From assembly GCA_959347315.1 (NCBI GenBank), contig OY365813.1, forward strand, positions 34,413,528 to 34,477,527: 64,000 nt of DNA, in the 5' to 3' direction. The DNA comes from Bimastos eiseni (Eukaryota > Annelida > Clitellata > Crassiclitellata > Lumbricidae). The translations under genes were made by a program, and so were the position numbers. Each line of letters begins with the position of its first letter. Position 1 is the stretch's first letter. Of the stretch, positions 47,127 through 60,900 are shown piece by piece. The notes beneath the pieces were generated by a model, which had not been told where the DNA came from, made no database searches, and saw nothing but the letters and a program-made list of their open reading frames with translations.

Positions 47127-50100
47127 TTAAATTAATTAAACTGATCTAACAAATTCCGTCATATTGTTCCTAAATTAGGCCAATTATCGATGGCTGAAGT
47201 GATGCCCATATAGATGGTAGTTATATCTAAAGCTATGCCTAACTCCACAACTGCTAGCACTTGGGCAGTGCCAGTTCAAACCCTGGGTAAAGGAGGAGGG
47301 CGACGCTAATGATCTTTTGTTACACACAGTGTCGTTAAACTAAAACTGCCACTTATTCTACTAAAGTTACGCCTATGTAGATGGTAGTTCCTCGATGGGC
47401 ATGGTCAGAAAGCATGTCCTTTTGAAGCAGCTCTTTTGAGTTTGGCTATTGTGGGTTAACTGAGTCAAAGGCATGTCTTGAGTCTAAACATAAATGACTT
47501 TGGTTTAGACTTTGACTTTCATTTAGTCTTCAATCACTTGTGTTGGACTTGAACGACTTCAGTTTAAAACTTACCTCTCCCACATTGTCTCTGTCTGACT
47601 GTCTGTTTCTCTCTCTCAGCCCTCCTTTCTGTCTCTGTCTTTCTATTGGTATGTTGCCCTCTCTTCCTCCTTTCTGTCTGTGTCTGTCTCTCTGTCAGTC
47701 TTTTTTGCGTTTTTTGTCTGTCTCTCTAAGACACTCATATATTAGCACAGTTTTTTGTTTGTCATAATTTTGTTGTTGATATTTTTGATCTTACAGGAAT
47801 GAAATAGCATCGGGTGATGAAATTATTCAGAGCTTGTTTCATGAACCAGAAAGTTTTGACGTCTTTGTTACTTTAAGTTTATGCGGATAAAGAGAGAAAG
47901 TGGATGCATTGACGTTTAAGAACATCTAAGTTTAAGAGTGTACAGCCACTCCAAATGTTCACTATCGTTTATTGTTTAATTGTTTCAAGAAGAATGTTTT
48001 ACATTTATGTCTGATATTGGTTGTATGAGTTAGTGCATTTGTAGTAGTAATTTAAACCTTGGGCGTAAAACTCTGCCTGCATAGATGTTAGTCCTATGTG
48101 GGACTTCCTGTGTTGATTAGGTAATTAATTTAAACCTATCTGGACTTTTGATCTGTTGCTTGATTAGATGTGTGGCAACAAACCATACCCAGAACAGGCT
48201 CCCATTGGCATTGCATTTGTCACCCAGGGTCGACTGACTTTTTTTATACTCGCCTTAAAACTGTTTTTTAGCCGTGCCGGGGTCGGGAGCGCTTGTGAGT
48301 AGCTGCCTTGAAGGGGCGCTACATAAATCTTCGTAATGAATGAATAATTTCACACAAACACTTACCTACATTCACCCATTCGCTCAAGAACACCACAACT
48401 TCACGAGTGTTCATCCACCCCTTTCGCGCATCTTAACACATTAACACGGTATCGTCGCCTCTGCAATGAGCCATTACCTAAACGACACGACTAGGCCTAG
48501 TGCAATTCTCGGCTAGTTCAGACCCAAAAGACAAAAAGAAACTAGACAATAAGAAAGTTAGACACAGTTGTAAAGAGCGTGTGCTGTTGTGAGATTTATA
48601 ACAATATGCATGCATGGCTAGTGATCATCAAGCGTGCTAATTGTAATCGTCATCTCCAAACTTCTTCACAACAAAATGACGTCGGTTTTTAATCGTTATT
48701 CCAAACCTCTATACAATAAAATCACGTCATTTTTAGTCATTATTCCAAATCTTCTACACACAAAAATGACTTCATTTCATAAAGCACTACGTAATGGTCT
48801 TTGAGTCCCTATCAGATGAGTGACTTAAGTGTAAAACTTCAGGCGAGCTTGCTTATTTAAACGCTAACAATACCTATCAGATGAGGTATTGTTAGCGTTT
48901 AATTAAGCATGTTTAAATAGGTCTTACAGCGTTTCAGCTTGATTTTGAGACGTGTATAAATATAGGCCTTTATATATATTGTTGGATGTCGCAGTAAGAT
49001 AGTCTACTTGCTGCTAAATCGCTAACGCTATACCTGACAACACTGTATTTGACTCTATATAGACAGGCCAGGCACCATTGTCTAGAAAGGGATGGTCAAA
49101 TCGGCTATATAAGCGAGTGCTTGACTATTTATCGCCTTTTGCTTTCGGTTGCTGTTACTTAGGTAAAGCGAAGGCGCGACGAAGCCATTTAGAAAAAACC
49201 TAGAGACGGTTTGGTGGCTTTAAACGGTGGAACAGGTATTGGGTATAGTTGTTTTCGCGTTTCGACACCAAGGTGTCTGGTATTGCGAAGGTCCACCGTT
49301 CCGTCGCATAGTTAAGACTAGTTGTAAAAACACTAGCTTTAGTTTGCTCTCGGTGCCACGCTTGCTAGCTGACCGAGCTGCTTTAATAGGGTTTTAGCCG
49401 TCTGGAAACTCATGTGAGAATCTCGTTTCAGGTTGTATGTTTTGTTCTCTTTCCGGTGTGAAAATATAATTTCCATCTTAAAAACACGTCTTTGTCGTCT
49501 GTTTAGAGTAAGAGCTACGATCACTTGCCTAGACATGCCACAATATATATGCCTCATGGTGCAAACTACGACTGGAGTGTACAAGTGTAAGAAAGTTGTA
49601 TAAAATGAAATGAATAATCTATAGTTTAGAATATTTTTTTTAGTTTTTTGGTTCATTTATGCCGTAATACTTGACAAATAACAATAACCATGAAATGTAT
49701 TATTGCAATTTTTGCATCTAAGGAGTCCTCTGGACAGTGGATTAAGCCCCTGCATTCAACCAGAGAAAGTAGTCAACCGAATTGGGTCAGGTTCTCATCG
49801 TAATCTCGACATTTTTATAGTGTCCAAAGTAGTGAAGTCGCGGTAATCAGCTTATTCACGAGCGCTTTTTTGCTTTAACTGGAACGGTCAGCACCAATTT
49901 GAAGACCCAAGTTAACTACCCAGTCAAGTAACCTGTATTAAAGCCCGGACTTCATGCACAACAGTTACGAGATCCCGCAGAAACACCGAAATCAGTAGAC
50001 AAATAACTCCCAAGATAGGCGGCATCAGAAACTCAATATGATACAATTCTTTCTGCCGACAATGAGACCAAAACCTGTCACCTACGAACATAACGAAGAA

Positions 50101-51347
50101 ACCTACAATCAGATCACAACATAAATATCCTAAAATATATCAATACATTATTAATGTTCTGCATTTCGTTAGCACCGCTAATAGCAAAAAATTGTTTGAA
50201 GCAGGTTTTCACTTAAGTTCTTCCCCCAACACATCTTCTAACCCAACATCTAAGCAACTGGATAGATGTTGGGGTAGTGCTGAATGAAACGATTGTTCTT
50301 ACCCATCGCCTCACACGAAAATTCATCTCCTCTGAGCCTGTCACGGGTTTCAATTCTACGAGGACGAAAGATCCGACGATTTGTCAAAAAAGAAGAGGTA
50401 GGCTGATGTTGATTTCAGGGAACCTCAAGAATTCCGCACTATATATATATATATCAACGCCCTTGTAGCAAAAGCTGGGTGGCCAACCCCTACAACACCC
50501 ACCCCCACAAATCAGGGTTCAACACACCGTAAGCTCCAAAACTCCGGAGATTACATGAGACTACAAGTTCAATGTACAATTTTATAGAATGTCCGCGAAC
50601 TGTTTTATATACGCATCGAACAGGCGCTGTTGTTGGCACAGCGTCCTAGCGTATTATACACGATTGAAAAAGCAAAGGTAACGGCTTTAATCCCTGAGCA
50701 GTTTCTGCGGCATTTGCACTGTTGCTCGCGTTGTCTCGCCGTTGTTTTCATAGCCGTAGTGTTGCCAATTCCTCCAATATCGTCAACCGTTGAAAGGCTA
50801 TGCATCTGCATAAAGAATAAGTAAAACCCTTAAATGCTCACTCTCAAAACGCTCAAAGACAACTCTCAAATTAGCACCAGACATAAAAAATGTAATTAAA
50901 AAATTAAGATAACTAGTTTGTTGTTGTTCAATTCTAGCTACCATAATTTTTCACTGTCACTCGTGTCAGCATTTCTGCGTTGTCAGATTGTTTTTTTTTC
51001 AAAACAAACAAATATATCATATCGGATATATTCACCAAAATCCAGTTCAGCTCAGAGCGAGAGAAGCTGGGTTAGCGTGTTAGACACACTTGTTAGTTGT
51101 GCTACCTCTGTTACTTTTCCAAAGTTGTGGCGACCCCAACTATAAAATTGACTGGACTGCCTTCATCGCATTTTTACCACCATGCATTCAACTTTTTACC
51201 ATTTGATAATCATCCACACACCTCGTACATAACAGCATAATCAATCATTAATTAACATACCAATTTATAATTTTTTGCTGGTAATTAATTTATTAAATGA
51301 ATCAAAGTACAAGAAATGAGTAAGGATTAGTTTAAGTCGTGTAATAA
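47127..51347. other. Intergenic between convergent ASPSCR1 and the EGF gene
   Basis: Repeat D copy 47235-47360; (CTGT)n 47585-47720; LINE tail 48260-48350 (ggggtcgggagcgcttgtgagtag-like); hairpin 48851-48908; possible LTR remnant 48985-49680; repeat F-like end (ttattcacgagcgc) near 49850; (TA)n near 50440. No exon recognised. Confidence 0.55.
48851..48908. repeat. 25-bp inverted repeat with 8-nt loop
   Basis: 48851-48875 pairs with 48884-48908 with one mismatch (arm core aaacgctaacaatacct). The loop region CTATCAGATGAG also occurs once about 65 bp upstream. Confidence 0.85.
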
Positions 51348-52594
51348 TCACACTCCCTCACCATCATTCCCACTCTCTCCCTCTTCAAGCTGCACGGTGC
51401 TGAAAGGGACACTGTTCCTGACGGAGCAAAGCGGCCCTGTCCAGTCGCTTAGGCAGCTGCAATGTCCCGTCTCCGCCTGGCATAGTCCCCCGTTCTGACA
51501 CTCGCAGTTCAACTGGCACCCAGGTCCATATCTTCCTCGTCTACAATCTGTGAGAGAAGACGCAGTGGGAAGACGTCATTCGCTACACAGATGCAATACT
51601 TGATCCAACACAACAGGATCTACGATTATTATCCTCATCATCCTCACGATGTTCAGTCATTCACACATTTATTCATTCGCTCATTCAACACGAAGATTTA
51701 TATAGCGCACCTTGTGATGCTGCTCACGAGCGCTCCCGATCTCAGCACGGTTAAAAAGAAAGAGTTTTAAGGCGAGTATAAAAGAGCGAGAGTGGAACCG
51801 AGAGCGTGTTCCAGAGCGAGGGTCAAACCACTGAGAAGGCACGATTTTGTTTAGTAACTGTGCAGCGAATTGGACGATGAGTTAAGACGATTGGTTAGAG
51901 CGGTCGGCCTGTCACGTAGAGAGTACGGGTTCGATCCTTGTCCGAGGAGTCGCAGACTATGTAGGGACCTTGAGCAAGTACATTGCACACAATTGCAGAA
52001 TTGTGCACTTCTGAACTAATTGTAAGAAGTGAGATATCAAATTATAGTTGTATTGTATTAGGCGCCCTTGCAGCGGTATTGCCCGTTACGGCGCCATATA
52101 AATTGTCATTATTTATTATTATTTTATTATTATGTTGCTGTATATTGCATTGTATCACCAAACATACACACATCCATCCCCTCTGCCCAAAAAATGTTTC
52201 AATAATAGTCTAAGATAAACTCACAGTCCGTGCAGTGTGCCCCTTCTCTTCCTGGCGGACAGTTGCACCTCCCCGTGACGTCATCGCATCCGTTGTCGCA
52301 TTCGCAACGCTCGGCACAGTTTGCTCCAAAATAGCCAAAATCGCAGGCTGTGAAAAAATTAGGCAAAAATCATGTTAATCGGGCCGCAGCGGCAGGAGCC
52401 TTCGCCCTTCAGCATCTAAAGTAGGCCTACTCAGGGACAGGAAGTGGACTTTCCTCTCTAGGAGCCATGGTTCCTACTCTGCATTCTATGAGCTGCTTAA
52501 GGACAGACAGATAGATCGACTGACGAACTGACAGACAAACAGATTGACTGACTGACTGACAGACAAATAGATAGTTAGATTAACTGACGGACTA

Positions 52595-52628
<34 letters not shown>

Positions 52629-52809
52629 CGAGTGCCAACCTTTTTCGCACCGATTCCCGGTGGTTCCGGCACCACATTGGCACTGTCCGCTGACTGGATG
52701 GCATTTGGCACCATTCGTACAATCGCATTGCTCTTCGCAGTATTTACCATACATGCCTTCCGGACAGACTGCAAAACATACCACGTCACATCTACCACCT
52801 GTTAGCCAA

Positions 52810-52856
<47 letters not shown>

Positions 52857-54901
52857 ACTATACCACGAAACCAAAATCATCAAGCTTTGCAATACCATTA
52901 AATTATGCGAACGTACTTCTGGGAATATACTAATAACATAGATCTACTTTAGCGCAATTTTATTAAATTAATAAGAAATGAGTAGGATTGTAAGAAATAC
53001 GGACATTCTAATATGGATTAATCGTAATGAATAGTCAAACGTTATGTTACGTTATGTTACGGTATGTTACGGTACGGTATGTTACGGTGCGTTACGGTAC
53101 GTTACGGTATGTTACGGTACGTTACGGTACGTTACGGTGCGTTACGGTACGTTACGGTATGTTACGATATGCATGTATGCATGCATGTATGTATGTATGT
53201 ATGCCATTTTTTCGGTGGTGCTACCTATGAAGACTTCTCAAGGCTCCTAGAAGGGATTAGGTTCAGGGTTGGGTTGGCAAACATCTCGTCCTTTCTTGGG
53301 CCTATGTCGTCTGTCCGAGAAGAAACGTTAAAAATCAAATGTCTGGCTTATTATAAGTTTGCTGCATTGGACTATTAGCCATTATTTTTTGTTCAATTTT
53401 TAATGACTTTACATGCACACGTCTAGGGTTGCCAGAAACATGTGTAACTAAAGAATATCATAGACAGCCAAGCAGTAGGACAAAGGTACTATTAGATGCA
53501 GATTAGACATTATTACTTTGGTAAAACACTGTTTTATTGACTTAAAGTATATCAATTATTTTTTTAATGTATGAAAGTAATGAGAATTAATTAAATAGTT
53601 GCATTGCCTGTGTGTATAGTGTAGATGCGTTAAATGTCAGAAGGACATGCTATATGATAAAGTGTATAAACAAGACAAAAATAGATAATGCTGAATATGC
53701 AAATATTTCGTGTTAATTGCAGTTATTATACTAACCAATACTGTGTGTCAAATTAATGGCTTCAGGCCACATAGCCTAGGGACACATAAATGCCATATAG
53801 TAATCTGTGCCAATAGTCTTTTGTCTCAATTGTATTCAGAAATTGTATCCTGATTGGATTAACTATTATCACTTACGTCACTTGATAAATGCAAAATCGA
53901 TAATGTTGAAATTAATTGGATGAAAAATCGTCTTACTTTGATATTTCTAGTATTGCAATTACTTATTTTAACAATTTAATGTTGCTAAGATATGATGCGC
54001 ATAAAGTTTGGCAGTCTCACTGTTTCCATTATTCTCAAATGATGTACAAGTCCCTGAGGAATCCCATGTACCTCAAGGCAAAAATAATATTAATGATAAT
54101 ATTAATGATTATTATTATTATTATTATAATAAAAATATTGCTCCAAGAGACCTGGTTGACGTAATACTTCAGTCAGCTTTCTCTCTCCGTCCACTTCATA
54201 GATTTGACGTTTTGGTTCCTCCTTCTATAACAGTTATGACTCAGTCTCGGTCCTTTGCTTCAATTGGTTCCTCTCTCTGGAACGTGCTTTCTCCTTCTGT
54301 TAGCTTTAAGATTCTATCTGGCAGTCTATCATACTCTTTCACTTTCTCGTAACCTGATTCTTCTCGCGGGACCTTGTGCACTTCAGAACGGTTCACCCTA
54401 CTGGAGGCGCTATATAAATACTTAAATACAATACAAAGTCGATCAATCACTTAAAAGCAGAAAATAGTACGGAAATCGATTATCTTCATCTACATTGCGT
54501 AACGACATAACCTGTCACCCTCCTGCTTCTCTACACTCATTCAAGACTGGCATCATCCAGCACAAGCGAAGTGACGTACCGAGCTCGCAGTGTTGGCCAA
54601 ACCATCCTGATGGGCAGTCGCAGCACCCAGTGATCGGGTCACAAGGGGCTCCGTTCCTGCAGTCGCAGGAGCTCTGGCAGCCCGGTCCAAACTTCCCTGG
54701 TTGGCACTCCTTCTCGCAGAAAAGTCCCGTTGCTCCTGGACCACAGCGGCAGAAGCCGTCCGCCGGGCTGCAGACACTGGTACCGGCGCACGGGCAGACC
54801 CCGTTGCATCCCTCTCCAAAACGACCATCTGGGCAGACTAAAAACGACACACTGTTGATAAAGATCTATTTTATTATTAGTAATTTATCATCATCATCAT
54901 C

Positions 54902-54948
<47 letters not shown>

Positions 54949-57900
54949 TATCATCATTATTCATTGTGGATTATTTTGAATTTTAATTAAAATTGAATTT
55001 ACAGTTATAAAACGACCCTCTGGACAGAAATTATATTGGCCTACAACTGATTAAGATACAGTCATTTTATCCTTTGATTTTCATAATTATTATTCATTAT
55101 TATTAACTATCACAACTATTATAACTAATTATTATCACTAATTATTAACACTAATTATTATCACTAATTATTATCACTAATTATTATCACTAATTATTAT
55201 TAAAAATTATCACAAGTATCATTAATTACTATTACGCATTATTATAACAATTTCTATTAATTATTATTATTTATAATTATAACAATGATTGTTAATTATT
55301 ATGATTATCTGTCAATTATTATTACTAGTTATTATAATTATAATAATAACAATAATTATGATATTCTCTTTTTAACGCCCAAGGTAGAAAATATCCTACA
55401 GCCTCTATTATCATTCTCATTTTCATTAGTACTATTGTTATTTTATGGACCTGGCTGGACCCTCACTCAATTTCCCATAGACCCTAAAGAGGAGAGTGAC
55501 AGCCCCTGCCTAGAGGCCCTGATTTCTGTCACTTCTCTGTTAAATGGTCACAGTGACTCCCAATCACAACAAGTCCTTCTACTCAAATCAAGTCACAGTT
55601 GCTCCAAACGCCTACAAAGGACTTACCCCGTTCGCAGAACTCCCCGCTATGCCCAGACGCGCAACGACAGGCTCCAGTCACGTGATCGCAGTCGCCATGG
55701 TTACGGCAGCGGCACGGCGACGAACAGTTGTTGCCATAGTAACCGCGTGGACACGGTTGACCGCACGTGGCACCAATCCATCCAGGAAGACAAGAGCATG
55801 TTCCGGTCGCTGGGTCACAAGAGCCGCTGTTGCTGTTGATGCAGTCACAGGTCTGTCGGCAGTCAATGCCAAAGCGATTCTCACTGCAACCTGAAAAGGT
55901 TTTTTTTATGGGTTATCGTAATAGTCATCTTTATTTTGATTAGAATTATTACTATCATTTTTTTCAACGCCGTCATCATTATTATAATCATAATAATTAT
56001 TATCATCATCATTATTATCATTATGAAAATTATTATCTACGAATCTACAATGCAGTATTTTGGTTGTGGGTCCGACTGCTTGGAGTAGTCATCCATTGAA
56101 TCTTCGGCGCTTGGCTAGGAACTCTCTACGCATTTTTATTTCACTCCGGAATCTGTCTTATTTGGCCAAGGTTGGACTGTGAGCGCCTCTGAGTAGATTT
56201 CTTGAAGAGGCGCCATTTCAAGTTTGATTGATTGATTGATTGATCATTATTATAATCATTATATTTTTCATTATTATTACTATTACCAGTATCCTCATTA
56301 TTAAATTGCAAATGATGAAGATGATGACGACGGCGATGATGATGATGACGACGACGACTATGGCCTACACTTACGTTCGTCGCAGTCGATTCCAGTGAAT
56401 CCGTGACGGCAGAAGCATTGTCCGGTGACATGATCACAGACACTCGTTGAATCACAATCGCAAACTCCTTCGCAATTCTCTCCAAATGTTCCTGACGGAC
56501 AATCTACGAGATAGTTAAGACAAGCCGTTATCATGTTCATAAATCGATTAATTTAGAGCAAAAATTAGACACCTTTCAAATGCATCCATTCTACGTTATA
56601 TATTTCGTCCACTAACTTTTCTCGCATGCGCTTCCGGTATATCCGGCGGAACAGCGGCAGCTTCCGGTCACGTGGTTACACGGCTCGTCGTCACGGCAAC
56701 TGCACTCCGACTTGCATCCGTCGCCATAGTAACCGCGAGAACAGACTGAAAAACGAGAAAGACATTATCAAACACTATCTGGTAAAACAAGATTGCGAAT
56801 AGGCTGGTGCCCTGCACTTGGCTTTCGAGTGGCGTTTTAAAAGTTTGAAGATACTCTGACCTCCTTCGGACTACCCTTAAGACTTGCACTTCTTTCCAAT
56901 TGTTTATCCACAATGTGATCCCTCCCTCCCTCCCTCCCTTCCTCTCTCTCTCTATCTCTCTCTCTCTCATTGATCAGACTGATCTTCCAGATATTGGTTT
57001 ATTTTTTTTGAGCGTCCCATTAAGAAGATCTCAATAAAAGCCCGCCGTCGATAGAATTCGTAGAGAAGAAGTTCCAAAGTAGACTAACCGGCTTCACAGT
57101 TAGGTCCAGTCCAACCAGGTGAACAGAAACATCTGCCACTTAACTGATCACAGGCAGCGCCGTTAAGACAGGAACATTCCTACAGAATATCCGTATAATC
57201 ATTGTAATTGTAGTAGTATTGACAATGACAATGACATTATTATGATGAAATTGATAATAATAAAAGCATAAATAATAATCCTTACAAGAATATAGATTAA
57301 ATTTAAGAAGATAAGAGATTAGATCACATGACAGTTCTGATTGAGCAGATACCAGTAATTAGATCCTGATTAAGACCTCCACTGCTCACACTCAGGCAGT
57401 GCAAGTCCAAAGCCTGGACAAAGGTCCTCCTTTGTTAGTGAAAGTTAGTGAACGAAAGATTCAATAGGGACGCTATTGATCATCATCAAAGTGTCTTTAA
57501 ATTAAAACCACCACGCCCACCCCACAGACCTTAATAATCCAGAAAACCCACCTGTTGACACTGCTCTCCCCAGGCTCCCTTAGGGCACTGCCGACCGCAC
57601 CCCTGGCCCACGGACCCAGGTGCGCAGTGGCACCCCCCACTGACGGGATCGCATCGCGCCCCATTCGGGCAATCGCACATCTTCTGGCACTCCATGCCGT
57701 AGAATCCATCCGGACACGGCTTGTCACAGAACATCCCTCGCCAGCCAGGGCTGCAGAGACAGGCGCCGCTCACGTGGTCACAGGTGGCTCCGTTCTGGCA
57801 CCGACACACGTGGAGACAGTCGGAGCCATGAGTACCATCAAGACACTCTGTAAGAACATGAATAAGAGGACGAGTAATTCAGTAACACAATACAATTCCA

Positions 57901-60900
57901 CTGTAATTTGTTGATGCCATCACTACAAAACAGTTCAGTGGCTTACATGAATGCAATCTTATTTTTCGAGTTGTCCAGGCAACCGTTGTCTTTTTTTCTA
58001 TAATCCAACAGTTGCCACATTTTCTTCGAATGCTATATATCACTCAGAGCGTCACTCAGACAACCGTTGCCCTAATTTCATAGCATGAGCAATGTCATTC
58101 CTAGCACTGCCTATACAACCATTGTCCTACCTTCCAAAAATGCTATCTCATTCTCAGCGTTACCTAGACAACCGTCGACCTACTTTCCTATCATGCTACA
58201 TTTCCAAGACAACAGTTGACCTACTTTCCGAGCACGTCGTTCCCTTCCATCCGGCGGCGCATGCGCACCGTCCGGTGATGTGGTCGCACTCTGCGCTGTT
58301 GAGGCACAGACAGTGTCGCTCACAGTTCCTGCCGTACATCCCAGGAGGACAGGCTACAGCAACAGAAACAACAACAACAGCCTCAGCTACTGACAGTTGG
58401 CAACCTCCATGGCGTTGGTTTCTAATTCTTAATTAAGTAAATGGACCCAGTACGGTATTGGAACGGCATAGGATGGCAGGGAATGGTATGGAATGGTAAG
58501 GAATGGTTAGAATGGCAAGGAATGGTATTGTGTTGCAGCATAAACGTCTGAAAGTGAAACCACAACCCAAAGAACATTTGAAAGTGAAACCAAAACCCAA
58601 TGAACATCTGAAAATGAAACCGAAACTAAAATTACATCTCAAAGTGAGACCGAAACTCGAAGAACATCAGAGTCAAACCGAAACTCAGTTAATAGCTGAA
58701 AGTGAAACTGAAACTCAGTTAACAGCTGAAAGTGAGACCGAAACTAGAAGCAAAAGCGATGATGGGAAGTGGTTTACTAACGTTGATCACAGATCTGTCC
58801 CGTCCATCCAACAGAACAGTTGCATCTGCCATTGACTGGGTTGCACTTAGCCCCGTTCTTACAGTCACACAATAGCAGGCATTGAGAACCGTAGCGTCCC
58901 TCTGGACAGCCTGAACACAAAACAACAATTGTAGCAGCAGAAGTACTACTACTACTACTATTACAATTACTACTACTTCTGGCTGTAGTGGAAGTAATAA
59001 TAGTAGTAGAAGCAAAACAATTACAGTAGTAGCGGTAGTAATTGCAGTGGTAACAGTGGTGGGAATAGTAGTAGCAGCAGCAGGGAAAGCAGGAGTAGTA
59101 TTGTATTAGTAGTGAGTAATATTAGTAGCAGCAGCATTAGTAGTAACAGCAGCAATAGCAAGAGTAGCAACGGTAGTAACAGCATTCTGATTCAATGATC
59201 TCCGGCGCATAATAAGTGGAATAAATCTAGGAATTAAATAAAATCTTGACGACGAGTACAAAGAGTGGCATAATAATAAAAGTGTAACGGAAAGAATTTG
59301 AGGAAGCACCTGAAAGTGAAATTGGAACTTACAAAACGAAACCAAAACTAGAGTCTTAGTAAACCATCTGAAAGTGAAACTTAAATTGAGCTATCCAAAA
59401 TGAAACCGAAACTAGTCCCACTAGACTATCTGAAAATGAAAGTACAACTGGGATATCCTAAGTGAAACCGAAACTTGAGTCTTAATACAGTATCTGAAAG
59501 TGAAACCGAAATTGGGACATCCAGAGTAACGCCGAAACTTGGGTCTTACTAGAGTTGCAGGCAGCCCCGTGCCAGCCAGGAAGGCAGGCGCACTCGCCGG
59601 TGGATGCGTCACATCCGGAAGAGTGGACACAGTTGCAGCGGTCACTACATCCAACGCCCCAGAAGAACTCAGGACAATCTACGATGCAACAACAGAGAAA
59701 AGACAATGGGGTAAGGTAGGGAGGGTTCCTGGCCCCTCTGATGAAGAAGAGCAGAGGCAAAGACACTGGGAAATGTAAGACATGGTTCATTAGGGTAAGG
59801 GAAGGTATAACAATGTGGGGTAAGGTATAAGATTAAGTAAGGTAGTACCGGGTAAAGAGCTATAGGGTAAGATATCAAAATGAAGGGTATGATAGTAAGT
59901 CAGGTAAGTACAGGTAGGGCATAAGAAGAGGTAGGGTTTAAACTTGAAAACGAAACCTTAGAAAAAACGGTCGAAACACTGGAATAGAAAGGTTGAAAAA
60001 CAAATATATATAAGAATTAAATCGACCTTTCTCGCACTTTGAGCCCGTTTTTCCTGGAGCACAGGTGCATTGCCCGGTCTGTGGGTGGCAATCGCCGCCA
60101 GAACATCTGCACTGCTGTAGGCAGTTGACGCCAAAGTGGCCAGACGGGCAGGCTACATATAGACAACACTGCCCGCATTATTCATCATCGTCATCATCGT
60201 CGTCGTCGTCATCATCATCATCATCGTCATTGTCATCGTCGTCATCGTTATCATCCTCATTCCCTCCTCCTCCTCCTCATCATCGTTATCAAAATCACAA
60301 TCATCATCACCATCATCATTGCTATTATCATTGTATTTATAAATTATACACACGATTTAGGGAACAAAGGTAATTCCAGCAGAAGGTCATTCCATGCCCT
60401 AGAACCTACCTCAGAGAATGCGCGGTATATATCAACATTAGGGTCGCTATATAAATATAATACAAATGTAAGCATGTTATGTATCTACGTAAGTATGCAT
60501 CTACCATTTACTAAATCTATTAATACGGTTCGAAATACGTACGTTTGTCACAGTCGGGTCCATTGAATCCAGGCGGACAGTTGTCTAGACAGGCCCCGGT
60601 CACTGGCTCACATTCTCTTCCCTCTTCACAGGAGCACCGATTCCCACAGCCGGCGCCGTAGGAGCCCCTTGGACAGGGAGCGTCGCATTTGTCTCCGTGA
60701 AAACCCGCCTTGCAGATACAGTTGCCCGTCTAAGATGGTATAAATAAATAAAATGCTGAACAAATTTCAAAGATGGACAGTTCAGTCCGGAAAATTCTTA
60801 AATAAAATTACAACTTTACTAGATCGACTGAGTAAATTAATACCTCCGCTGCTTAGGCGTTTGGCAGTAATTTTCGTTATCACACAGCGTCGGTACACTA

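Noticed and set aside
49339..49656. 105-residue minus-strand ORF
   Set aside because: No recognisable domain, and it lies in a probable LTR-like repeat. Not supported as a gene.
51348..51400. Extra 3' splice of the EGF gene at GATG|GTGAGG
   Set aside because: The donor is plausible, but no in-phase downstream exon (for example a TM helix) was recognised in 47127-51347, so the TGA at 51348-51350 was kept as the end.
58503..58835. 110-residue Lys/Glu-rich ORF
   Set aside because: Encoded by the ISRE-like minisatellite and the antisense of an EGF exon.
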